Shown here one piece after another: positions 25,177 through 32,184 of a stretch of 53,413 nucleotides of DNA. Source of the DNA: Sedimentisphaerales bacterium (GTDB taxonomy: Bacteria > Planctomycetota > Phycisphaerae > Sedimentisphaerales > SM23-30); assembly GCA_016928435.1 (NCBI GenBank), contig JAFGKT010000050.1, positions 1 to 53,413 of the forward strand, read 5' to 3'. Made by a program: the position numbers and the translations under genes. Within the stretch, counting starts at the first letter, position 1, and the number at the start of each line of letters is the position of its first letter. Below the pieces are notes generated by a model, which worked only from the letters and a program-made list of their open reading frames with translations, was not told the origin of the DNA and searched no databases.

Positions 25177-26136
25177 TTGAAGACTTTGTTTATGTTTCCC
25201 GGTCAGGGGGCTCAGATTGAGGGCATGGGCCAAGATTTGGCTCAGAGCCACAGCGAGATCGCTGATCTTTATGCTCAGGCCAACGAGATTGTTGGTTATG
25301 ATCTGGCTCAGCTTTGTTTTTCCGGGCCGCAAGATAAACTGAATGAGACGGTTATTTCGCAGCCGGCGATTTTTGTCACGAGTGTCGCCTGTCTGAAAGC
25401 TATTCGGTTGGGTTTGGTGGCCGGCGAACTGGCTGAGGTAATGCCGGATTTTTGTGCCGGGCTTAGCCTGGGCGAATATACCGCACTGTATGCTGCTGGA
25501 GCGGTTGATTTTGAATCAGCCTTGAAACTGGTGCAACTTCGCGGCCAGAGCATGCAAGAAGCAGCTAAGTTACGCAAAGGCACGATGCTTTCGGTATTGG
25601 GTCTGGATGAGGAAGCGGTGGGGCGGCTATGCCAGGCGGTATTGGATGAAGGTATAAACGAAGACGACGGCGGCCCCGCGGTTTTGGCAGGGGTCAACTT
25701 CAACTGTCCGGGTCAGATTGTGTTGAGCGGAACTGTAAACGCTTGCCAAAGAGCTGAGCAATTGGCTGAGCAATTTGGAGCAGGCCGGGCGGTGCCTTTG
25801 AGTGTGGCTGGAGGTTTTCACACGCAAATGATGGAACCCGCCGCGGAAAAATTGCGGCAAGCACTTGATAAAACAGTTTTTAACGTTCCGCAATGCCCGG
25901 TGGTTGCCAACGTGGATGCTCTGGTGTATGATTGTGCGTCTCAAATACCTGAGAAACTCATGCGACAGTTGGTAAGCCCTGTAAAATGGCAACACTCCAT
26001 CGAGTTTCTGCTCGAACAGGGTGTGGATCGTTTGGTAGAGATTGGGCCCGGGCGGGTATTGACCGGCTTGGCCAAGAAAATCTCGCGAGCGGTCCAGAAG
26101 AAAGTTGAAATAATAACGGTCAATGGAATGAGCTGA
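25177..26136 (+). CDS. fabD: Malonyl-CoA:ACP transacylase
   Basis: A 319-residue enzyme that loads malonyl groups onto ACP. Motifs are FMFPGQGAQIEGMG at the N terminus, the active-site serine in GLSLGEYTAL (about residues 93-102), and the catalytic His in VAGGFHTQMM (about 211-220). It begins with TTG, nine nt after AAGGAT, and no nearby ATG fits the family N terminus. It lies 24 nt ahead of fabG. Confidence 0.95.
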   Translation: MKTLFMFPGQGAQIEGMGQDLAQSHSEIADLYAQANEIVGYDLAQLCFSGPQDKLNETVISQPAIFVTSVACLKAIRLGLVAGELAEVMPDFCAGLSLGEYTALYAAGAVDFESALKLVQLRGQSMQEAAKLRKGTMLSVLGLDEEAVGRLCQAVLDEGINEDDGGPAVLAGVNFNCPGQIVLSGTVNACQRAEQLAEQFGAGRAVPLSVAGGFHTQMMEPAAEKLRQALDKTVFNVPQCPVVANVDALVYDCASQIPEKLMRQLVSPVKWQHSIEFLLEQGVDRLVEIGPGRVLTGLAKKISRAVQKKVEIITVNGMS

Positions 26137-26160
26137 TTTAGATAACAACGGAGAATAGTA

Positions 26161-26898
26161 ATGGATGACAAACGTTTGGCGATAGTTACCGGGGGTGGTC
26201 GTGGTATTGGGCGGGCCATTGTGTTTGCTTTGGCGCGACAAGGACGACGTGTGGTAGCCATTGATATAAGCCAGAAAAACCTCGACGAAACCAAAGAACT
26301 GGCTGCCCAAGAGGGCTATGAGGTTCTTACCGAGGTGTTGGATATAACTGATTCCGCTGCCCTGACGGCCCTGATCGAGGATTTAGCTGAGAAGTTCGGC
26401 GGAGTGGGCATATTAGTCAATAATGCCGGTATTACCCGTGATGGTCTTATTGTCGCTATGGAAGATGAGGCCTTCGACAAGGTTATAGAGATTAATCTTC
26501 GTGCGGCTTTTATAGCTATGCGTGCCGCGGCTAAGTCCATGATGCGTAATCGTTTCGGGCGTTTGATATCGATCGCCAGCGTCTCGGGGGTTATGGGTAA
26601 CGCTGGACAGGCCAATTATTCCGCCAGCAAAGCCGGCCTGATAGGTATGAGCAAAACCGTGGCTCGTGAACTTGGCAAAAGAGGCGTAACCGCCAATTGT
26701 GTCGCGCCAGGGTTTATTGTTAGTGATATGACGGATGTTTTGCCCGACGCTGTGAAGGAAGCCGCTAAGACCATGATTCCTATGCGAAAATTCGGCTCGA
26801 TTGACGATGTCGCCAACGCGGTGGCTTTTCTGGCTTCGGATGAAGCTGGGTATATTACTGGGCAAGTACTTTGTGTTGATGGTGGAATGGCGATGTAA
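26161..26898 (+). CDS. fabG: 3-oxoacyl-ACP reductase
   Basis: A 245-residue NADPH-dependent short-chain dehydrogenase that reduces 3-ketoacyl-ACP. The cofactor motif TGGGRGIGR (about residues 10-18), NNAG, the catalytic Ser in IASVSG, and the YSASK pair are all present, and the C terminus YITGQVLCVDGGMAM is typical. GGAG lies 7 nt before the ATG. This is the only ketoreductase gene in the window, so it might also serve the second KS locus, which has none. Confidence 0.95.
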   Translation: MDDKRLAIVTGGGRGIGRAIVFALARQGRRVVAIDISQKNLDETKELAAQEGYEVLTEVLDITDSAALTALIEDLAEKFGGVGILVNNAGITRDGLIVAMEDEAFDKVIEINLRAAFIAMRAAAKSMMRNRFGRLISIASVSGVMGNAGQANYSASKAGLIGMSKTVARELGKRGVTANCVAPGFIVSDMTDVLPDAVKEAAKTMIPMRKFGSIDDVANAVAFLASDEAGYITGQVLCVDGGMAM

Positions 26899-27106
26899 AG
26901 GCTCTGAGCCAAAAATGATAAGTGATATGCAGGCAAAAGACTTGCATCATTCAAGCCCAGGCGTTATATATTGCTTCGCCGCGTCGTGTAAGCGATAGCG
27001 AACAAATAGATTGTTGTTGTTAATTACGTTGTATTCCGGCTGTTACGATGGAAAGTGTAACGGCACGAATACCTAGAATTCAATCCTTTATCAAGGAGGA
27101 CCTGCA

Positions 27107-27364
27107 ATGGCAGCTGATACTGAAGCCAAAGTAATCGCGATTGTTGCCGAGCAACTCGGTGTTGACAAATCCGAAATTACCCGTGAAACCTCGTTTGTAA
27201 ACGACTTGAACGCTGACAGTCTTGATACGGTCGAGTTGGTCATGGAATTCGAGGACGAATTCGACATGAGTATCCCCGACGAAGAGGCTGAGAAGATTCA
27301 GACTGTTGGTCAAGCGGTGGATTTTATTGAGCAACATGCCGGACAAGGCGGCGACGCCGAATAG
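27107..27364 (+). CDS. acpP: Acyl carrier protein
   Basis: An 85-residue housekeeping ACP. The phosphopantetheine serine is in [14 protein letters not shown] (about residue 39). AAGGAGG followed by 7 nt precedes the ATG, the strongest ribosome site in the operon. fabF follows after about 10 nt. Confidence 0.96.
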   Translation: MAADTEAKVIAIVAEQLGVDKSEITRETSFVNDLNADSLDTVELVMEFEDEFDMSIPDEEAEKIQTVGQAVDFIEQHAGQGGDAE

Positions 27365-27374
27365 AGGTTTATGT

Positions 27375-28622
27375 GTGAGTGATATGCCAAAGCGCCGGGT
27401 AGCAATAACTGGTTTGGGGGTGATTACTTCGCTGGGTGCGGGTGCGCCAAAGTTTTGGGACAACCTGATCGCCGGTAAAAGCGGAGTTAGCCCTATCGAG
27501 ATGTTTGATGCGTCGGAATATCCTTCGCGCATAGCGAGCCAGGTTGTCGATTTTGATCCTGCTGACTATGTTGACAAGCGTGAGGCGAGACGTATTGACC
27601 GATTTGCATTGTTTGCCTTGGCGGCCGCGATCCACGCGGTCAAAGACAGCGCTATCGATTTCGACGCGTTCGACCGAGACCGATGTGGGGTCATTATTGG
27701 TTCGGGTATCGGCGGGTTAGGTGAAATTGAAAGAGAGCATTGTAAGCTGCTGGAACGAGGGCCGGATAGGGTTAGCCCGTTTTGCGTGCCTAAGCTTATG
27801 CTCAATGCCGCCGCCGCCAATGTGTCAATCTTCTTCGGCTTGAAGGGCTGCAACACATCGGTGGTGACCGCTTGTGCCTCGGCTACTCATGCTATTGGCG
27901 ATGCTCTACGCCAGATTCAAAACAACGACGCTGACGTTGTGATTGCCGGTGGCAGCGAAGCAGCCGTGACCAGACTGGGCTTGGCTAGCTTCTGTGCCTT
28001 AAAGGCGCTGAGCCAACGCAATGATGAGCCGCAGAGAGCGTCGCGTCCTTTTGACAGAGATCGTGATGGTTTTGTGCTTGGTGAAGGCAGCGGAGTTGTG
28101 GTTCTAGAGGAAATGGAAGCCGCCAAGAAACGCGGCGCCACCATTTACGCGGAACTATTGGGTTTTGGAATGACCAGTGACAGCAGCCATATAACCGCGC
28201 CGGCGCCGGATGGCAGTGGGGCGGCTAGAGCGATGGGGTTGGCGTTGCAGGACGGCGGTGTTGCTATCGATGCCCTGGACTACATCAACGCCCACGGCAC
28301 TGGAACCCAGCTCAATGATGTGAGTGAGACTTGTGCTATCAAGAGATTGTTTGGCGATTATGCCCCGAAAATCTCGATTAGCAGCACCAAGAGTCATTTG
28401 GGTCATTTGCTTGGCGCCAGCGGTGGCGTGGAATTAGTCGCTACAGCTATGGCGGTATATAGTGGAATGGTCCCGCCCACAATCAACCTGGAAAACCCCG
28501 ATCCGCAGTGTGATTTGGATTATACGCCTTTGAAAGCCCGCGAAAGGGATATCAAATATGCCATGTCGAACTCGTTTGGCTTTGGCGGCCACAACGGTTC
28601 GTTGGTGATCGGCAAAGTGTAA
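27375..28622 (+). CDS. fabF: Beta-ketoacyl-ACP synthase II
   Basis: A 415-residue elongating condensing enzyme with a complete Cys-His-His set: VVTACASATHA, NAHGTGTQLND and KSHLGHLLGASGG. The start is taken as GTG at 27375 because AGAGG lies 7 nt upstream, giving M-S-D-M-P-K-R-R; the ATG at 27384 is the alternative. It closes the rpmF-plsX-fabHDG-acpP-fabF operon. Confidence 0.94.
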   Translation: MSDMPKRRVAITGLGVITSLGAGAPKFWDNLIAGKSGVSPIEMFDASEYPSRIASQVVDFDPADYVDKREARRIDRFALFALAAAIHAVKDSAIDFDAFDRDRCGVIIGSGIGGLGEIEREHCKLLERGPDRVSPFCVPKLMLNAAAANVSIFFGLKGCNTSVVTACASATHAIGDALRQIQNNDADVVIAGGSEAAVTRLGLASFCALKALSQRNDEPQRASRPFDRDRDGFVLGEGSGVVVLEEMEAAKKRGATIYAELLGFGMTSDSSHITAPAPDGSGAARAMGLALQDGGVAIDALDYINAHGTGTQLNDVSETCAIKRLFGDYAPKISISSTKSHLGHLLGASGGVELVATAMAVYSGMVPPTINLENPDPQCDLDYTPLKARERDIKYAMSNSFGFGGHNGSLVIGKV

Positions 28623-28713
28623 GGTCGGTTGTGAGATCTTGCGTTTCGGCGATGACTGTTCAGAGAACAAATAATGAGTAATATGACGTTCGGTGAAAAC
28701 CGTGGCGTCATCG

Positions 28714-28797
28714 GCCCGGGTGGCGGAATTGGCAGACGCGCTAGCTTGAGGGGCTAGTGATCGCAAGATCGTGCTGGTTCAAATCCAGTCCCGGGCA
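28714..28797 (+). tRNA. tRNA-Leu (anticodon GAG)
   Basis: An 84-nt type II tRNA. The 7-bp acceptor GCCCGGG/CCCGGGC is perfect, with discriminator A. The D-arm begins GCGGAATTGGCAGACGC. The anticodon stem CTAGC/GCTAG encloses TTGAGGG, giving anticodon GAG. There is a long variable arm and a T-arm with GGTTCAAATCC. CCA is not encoded. A strong hairpin (28683-28711) precedes it and two terminator-like hairpins follow. Confidence 0.95.
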
Positions 28798-28810
28798 TAA
28801 ACAAAAAAAG

Positions 28811-28842
28811 GCTCACCTGACTTTGGTCAAGTGAGCTTTTTT
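28811..28842 (+). terminator. Terminator after tRNA-Leu
   Basis: Stem GCTCAC-c-TGAC with GTCA-a-GTGAGC, followed by six T, 14 nt after the tRNA. Confidence 0.85.
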
Positions 28843-28876
28843 CATGCGCTGATCAATATGCCAGGGAATGACGAGC

Positions 28877-28897
28877 CCTGATTTTTATCAGGTTTTT
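28877..28897 (+). terminator. Second terminator-like hairpin
   Basis: Stem CCTGAT/ATCAGG with a 4-T loop, followed by five T. It may insulate the mobile mystery operon from read-through. Confidence 0.55.
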
Positions 28898-28908
28898 CTA
28901 TATAGCTA

Positions 28909-28992
28909 GTCTATAAATAAGTAGATAAAATTTTGTTATTTGTCTATATTTAAGTGGACAATTAAGCCGATATAGTCTATAAATAAATAGAC
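28909..28992 (+). promoter_or_regulatory. Three palindromic operator boxes with 33-bp period
   Basis: Three 18-bp related boxes start at 28909, 28942 and 28975, exactly 33 bp apart. Consensus GTCTATAWWTAARTRGAY, each an inverted repeat of GTCTAY around an AT-rich centre; the third is a perfect GTCTAT/ATAGAC dyad. They end about 38 nt before the start of the XRE-type regulator gene at 29031, so they are most likely its autoregulatory operators, all on one face of the helix. Confidence 0.65.
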
Positions 28993-29030
28993 GAAACATG
29001 CTGTTTCTGGCAAAGATGTAGGTGTAAATT

Positions 29031-29498
29031 ATGAAACCGAGACACAAAAAACTTGCAAGAGAGCAATTAGATGCCACATTGAAGCGTCTTAAGCCTCTAA
29101 AAACACTCTTTCCTCCCGGCAAGGGTTGGATTCGTGCTATCCGTGATGCCCTTGGCATGACAGGAGAGCAGCTTGGAATACGTTTGAATGTAAATAAACA
29201 ACGAATTTCACGTATTCAACAAGATGAGAAGCTTGGTAAGGTTAAACTTGAAACGCTAAGGAATGTGGCTGATGCCATGGATTGTGTTTTTGTTTACGGC
29301 TTCATTCCCAGAGATAGTCTGGAACAAACGGTGAGAAAGCAAGCTAGGTTGGTAGCCGAAAAACGAATGGGCAAAAGTAACCAAATGATGCGGTTGGAAA
29401 AACAGGAACTAGGTGAAAAGGAGAAGGTTGAGGTTGTTGAAGATATCGTAGAGGACATTGTAAATGAAATGCCGAAGTCTTTGTGGGACGTGAGATGA
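29031..29498 (+). CDS. Mobile mystery protein A (XRE-type regulator)
   Basis: A 155-residue protein with a Cro/C1-type helix-turn-helix (about residues 36-75: WIRAIRDALGMTGEQLGIRLNVNKQRISRIQQDEKLG). The order of motifs and the VYGFIPRDSLEQTVRKQARLVAEKRM block match the family called mobile mystery protein A, always partnered with a Fic protein. It probably represses its own operon through the three upstream boxes and may act as antitoxin or regulator. Its stop overlaps the start of the next gene (ATGA). The AT-rich surroundings and gene type suggest horizontal acquisition. Confidence 0.85.
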   Translation: MKPRHKKLAREQLDATLKRLKPLKTLFPPGKGWIRAIRDALGMTGEQLGIRLNVNKQRISRIQQDEKLGKVKLETLRNVADAMDCVFVYGFIPRDSLEQTVRKQARLVAEKRMGKSNQMMRLEKQELGEKEKVEVVEDIVEDIVNEMPKSLWDVR

Positions 29499-30082
29499 CT
29501 GCGTTTGAATACCCAGAAGGGGCAACACCAATTGATGTGAATGAAACCGAAGGGCTTTTGCTGACTCATATCACCACGCGGATCGAACTTGACCGATGGG
29601 AGCAGGATAACATCAATGAGGCCTTGGCGTGGATAGAAGCAAATAAGCCGAAGGATGTTCTAAACGAATCGTTCATGAAACGGTTGCATAAGAGAATGTT
29701 TGGTAATGTATGGAAGTGGGCAGGAGCATTTCGGCAAACCGAGAAAAACATTGGCGTTCTTTGGTATGTCATTTCTGTTGAGTTAAAGAAGTTGTGTGAA
29801 GATACCAAATATTGGATAGTAAACGAAACATTCTCTGCTGACGAAATAGCAGTGCGTTTTCACCACCGTTTGGTTTCAATACACGCGTTCCCGAATGGCA
29901 ATGGCAGGCATGCGAGACTTGCGACAGATATTCTTTTGGAAAACGTTCTCTGTCAGCCTGTTTTTACGTGGGGCAGTGCTAATCTAGCGAGGTCGGGTGA
30001 TGACAGAAAGAGATATGTTGAATCATTGATAGCCGCCGACAGAGGTGATTACGAAAAGCTTTTAAAGTTTGTCAGATCATGA
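29495..30082 (+). CDS. Mobile mystery protein B (Fic-domain protein)
   Basis: A 195-residue Fic/Doc-fold protein. The catalytic motif reads HAFPNGNGRHAR (His about residue 130), matching the Fic HxFxxGNGRxxR consensus, so nucleotidyl transfer (AMPylation or similar) to a target protein is plausible. FMKRLHKRMFGNVWKWAGAFR and the N-terminal YPEGATPID match the mobile mystery protein B family. Its ATG overlaps the stop of the regulator gene, so the two are translationally coupled. The pair resembles a toxin-antitoxin module, although that role is not proven for this family. Confidence 0.85.
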   Translation: MTAFEYPEGATPIDVNETEGLLLTHITTRIELDRWEQDNINEALAWIEANKPKDVLNESFMKRLHKRMFGNVWKWAGAFRQTEKNIGVLWYVISVELKKLCEDTKYWIVNETFSADEIAVRFHHRLVSIHAFPNGNGRHARLATDILLENVLCQPVFTWGSANLARSGDDRKRYVESLIAADRGDYEKLLKFVRS

Positions 30083-30095
30083 TATGGGACCGGCC

Positions 30096-30221
30096 CTACG
30101 AGCGTTTTTTGCGACCGAGAATCGCGATTGCAGCCACAGCGGCTAAAGCCAGGGCTGTTCCCGCTCTTTTCCACCATTTCTTTTTTTTGGCTTCTTCACG
30201 GGTGGGTCGTTGTTCTTTCAT
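30096..30221 (-). CDS. 41-residue membrane microprotein
   Basis: Starts MKEQRPTREEAKKKKWWKR, continues with one hydrophobic segment (AGTALALAAVAAIAIL), and ends GRKKRS, giving a single-pass protein with positive charges at both ends. AGGAAG lies 9 nt upstream of the ATG, only a few bases after the stop of the DUF445-type gene, so it is the last gene of that operon. The ribosome site, the composition and the exact fit between neighbouring stops support a real gene. Function unknown; perhaps a partner of the DUF445 protein. Confidence 0.6.
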   Translation of the reverse strand: MKEQRPTREEAKKKKWWKRAGTALALAAVAAIAILGRKKRS

Positions 30222-30234
30222 CGCAGCGTGCTTC

Positions 30235-31125
30235 CTACAAGAGGGCGGCCAGGATTATGCCGAGAATGGTGCCTAGGACGCCTCCCCAGACTTCGATCCA
30301 TCCCAGATAGTCAGAGGCGATATCCAATACCATAGATTTTACATCCCCAGCCGAAAGTGTGTCCAGTTTATTCTTTACCGCTGAGGCGATGTCGAAGCTA
30401 TTCAATACGTAGGAGCTGAGAAAATCCAGCAAATCGTCTTCGATGGTTGCTTTGTGGGGTTCGATTTCGTGGAGGAAATCCCGCAATAGGTTTTGGAGGA
30501 TGATGGTGGTTTGCGGATTGGCTTGGATTTGGGCGACTCTTTGGTTTATGGCGTCGATTATTTGGTAGGCGGTGTCGTCATAGTCGATGATGCCGGTAAA
30601 ATTCGCTATTTTCAGGGCGATTTTCTGCTTGGCGTAACTTTTGACTATGCCGTCGCGGACTTGGAAATAGAATTCATCGGTTTTGATTTTAGCGGCGAGA
30701 ATTTGGCAGAGCAGTTGTTGAAACTTTTGCAGGGATTCCGGCGGTATGGAGTCGGTTTGCAGGCTGTCGAGCAATTTGCTGAAACATTCTTGATCGCGGA
30801 TTTCGTTTTTTAAAGTTTCGGGGTTGAGAATGTTGTCGGCGATTTGGCTTCCGATAGAGTTGGTGATTTTGGAAAAGTTGGCGGGGAGCAGGCCTGACAT
30901 GGGGATTTTGATTTTGGTGAAGGGGAGGTAGACGTAATCCAAAATCATTTTGATGGCAAGGGTGTTGGTGCCTAGGCCGATGAGGCCTGATAGACTGGCA
31001 TACATTAGGAGGCTGCTTAGAGTGCGGTAGTTGCTGACGAAGAAGTGTAACAGCAGCCCGGTTAGCAGGGCAAGCAGCAATGCTGTGTAGCATATGTTCT
31101 TGGCTATCTTAGCTTGATTAGGCAT
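30235..31125 (-). CDS. DUF445-family membrane protein
   Basis: A 296-residue protein with two membrane segments near the N terminus (about 10-30 and 35-55), a long helical middle and a last hydrophobic segment at the C terminus (VLGTILGIILAALL). The block LIGLGTNTLAIKMILDYVYLPFTKIKIPMSGLLPANFSKITNSIGSQIADNIL corresponds to the DUF445 signature (TNWLAIKMLFRP followed by GLIPKR). The family is uncharacterised. The start at 31125 follows AAGGA by 7 nt; an upstream GTG overlapping the previous stop is a weaker option. Confidence 0.75.
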   Translation of the reverse strand: MPNQAKIAKNICYTALLLALLTGLLLHFFVSNYRTLSSLLMYASLSGLIGLGTNTLAIKMILDYVYLPFTKIKIPMSGLLPANFSKITNSIGSQIADNILNPETLKNEIRDQECFSKLLDSLQTDSIPPESLQKFQQLLCQILAAKIKTDEFYFQVRDGIVKSYAKQKIALKIANFTGIIDYDDTAYQIIDAINQRVAQIQANPQTTIILQNLLRDFLHEIEPHKATIEDDLLDFLSSYVLNSFDIASAVKNKLDTLSAGDVKSMVLDIASDYLGWIEVWGGVLGTILGIILAALL

Positions 31126-31160
31126 AGAGACATCCTTGCCGATAGCTTCTTTTGCCGATT

Positions 31161-32039
31161 TCACCAAATATTGTTTTGCGGTTCTGAATCAGCGGGCGAT
31201 TCTAGTTGATCGGTGTCGTCGGGCACTGCGGGGGCTATGTCTTCCTCGTGGTTGTTAGGCGGCTCATCTGCCAAGACCAATCGAGTTTCGGTCTCGGCCA
31301 GCTCCTGCTGGTATTGCGGATCGATCTTATTAGTGACGATGGTGTGGATTTGATCGATGCTTAGCACGCGGGCCAACGCGCGTCGGCCGAACTTGCTGTG
31401 GTCGATTAACAAATAGCTCTTGGCGGACCTTTTCGCGATTGAGAGTTTGATATTGCGATTGAACGCGGCATTCTCGAAAGTACCTTCTGCGGGCACGAAA
31501 CCCGCACAGGAAAAAAAGGCTTTGTGTACAAAAAACGCTTCGGCGGGGGCGTCGGCGTCAAATCCCACATAAGAAAACGTTTCTCGGTCAAATATCCCGC
31601 CCAGGCCTACCAGTCGCACGGTGGGGGCCTCCGACAATTCCAACGCCACCAAAATCGAGTTGGTTACGACGGTTATATTGGGCTTGATCGCGGCAATCGC
31701 GCGGGCAAAACAGGTGATTGTGCTGCTGCCGTCCAGAAATATCGTATCGCCCGGATGGACAAATTCCAAAGCCTTGGCTGCAATTTTTTCTTTTGCGTCC
31801 AGATTCATTTGCATCCGGCTCGGCAGCGAAGCCTCACTGAAATGCGACGGACTCTCTATCCGCTGGGCGCCGCCTTTGACTTTCGCCAATAGCCTTGCCT
31901 GTGCTAAGTAATTGATATCACGACGGATAGTGAAGGTTGACACTCGGAACATCTCGGCCAATTCACCATAGGAAGCGATGCCCACCTTCTGGACGTGTTC
32001 TACTATTTTTTGCTGTCTTTGTCTCATAATTGCACTCAT
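31161..32039 (-). CDS. DeoR-family transcriptional regulator
   Basis: About 292 residues. The N-terminal DeoR helix-turn-helix is clear (MRQRQQKIVEHVQKVGIASYGELAEMFRVSTFTIRRDINYL), followed by the sugar-phosphate-sensing DeoRC domain (FLDGSSTITCFARAI, VVTNSILVALEL, GGIFDRETFSYVG). A Pro/Glu/Asp-rich tail of about 50 residues is unusual. The start is at 32039 or at the second ATG 32027. It is divergent from the 2-oxoacid dehydrogenase genes across 145 bp that hold a promoter and a palindrome, so it may regulate them or itself. Confidence 0.85.
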   Translation of the reverse strand: MSAIMRQRQQKIVEHVQKVGIASYGELAEMFRVSTFTIRRDINYLAQARLLAKVKGGAQRIESPSHFSEASLPSRMQMNLDAKEKIAAKALEFVHPGDTIFLDGSSTITCFARAIAAIKPNITVVTNSILVALELSEAPTVRLVGLGGIFDRETFSYVGFDADAPAEAFFVHKAFFSCAGFVPAEGTFENAAFNRNIKLSIAKRSAKSYLLIDHSKFGRRALARVLSIDQIHTIVTNKIDPQYQQELAETETRLVLADEPPNNHEEDIAPAVPDDTDQLESPADSEPQNNIW

Positions 32040-32043
32040 TATA

Positions 32044-32056
32044 TGCAAATTTTGCA
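32044..32056. promoter_or_regulatory. Palindrome, possible DeoR operator
   Basis: TGCAAATTTTGCA is a near-perfect dyad (TGCAAA/TTTTGCA) just upstream of the regulator start codon. It could be an autoregulatory operator. Confidence 0.35.
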
Positions 32057-32083
32057 AATAATCCAGAAAAATATAGCTAATTC

Positions 32084-32111
32084 TTGACATTTATGGCGCA
32101 TGCTTTACAAT
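32084..32111 (+). promoter_or_regulatory. Promoter of the 2-oxoacid dehydrogenase operon
   Basis: TTGACA (32084-32089), a 16-bp spacer and TACAAT (32106-32111), about 74 nt before the E1 start. It is a good sigma70-type match. Confidence 0.65.
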
Positions 32112-32184
32112 AGTTTGCTGTGCCCGATTGTGGGGTTTTTATGTTATTTGGTATGTTTTTTCCGAAAACTGGAGATGTTTAGCG

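Noticed and set aside
28781..30100. Attachment-site duplication of the tRNA-Leu 3' end around the mobile mystery pair
   Set aside because: No second copy of the tRNA end was found downstream, so an att boundary cannot be claimed.
30079..30310. Plus-strand frames over 30079-30310
   Set aside because: They are antisense to the better supported 41-residue minus-strand gene and the DUF445 gene, and lack ribosome sites.
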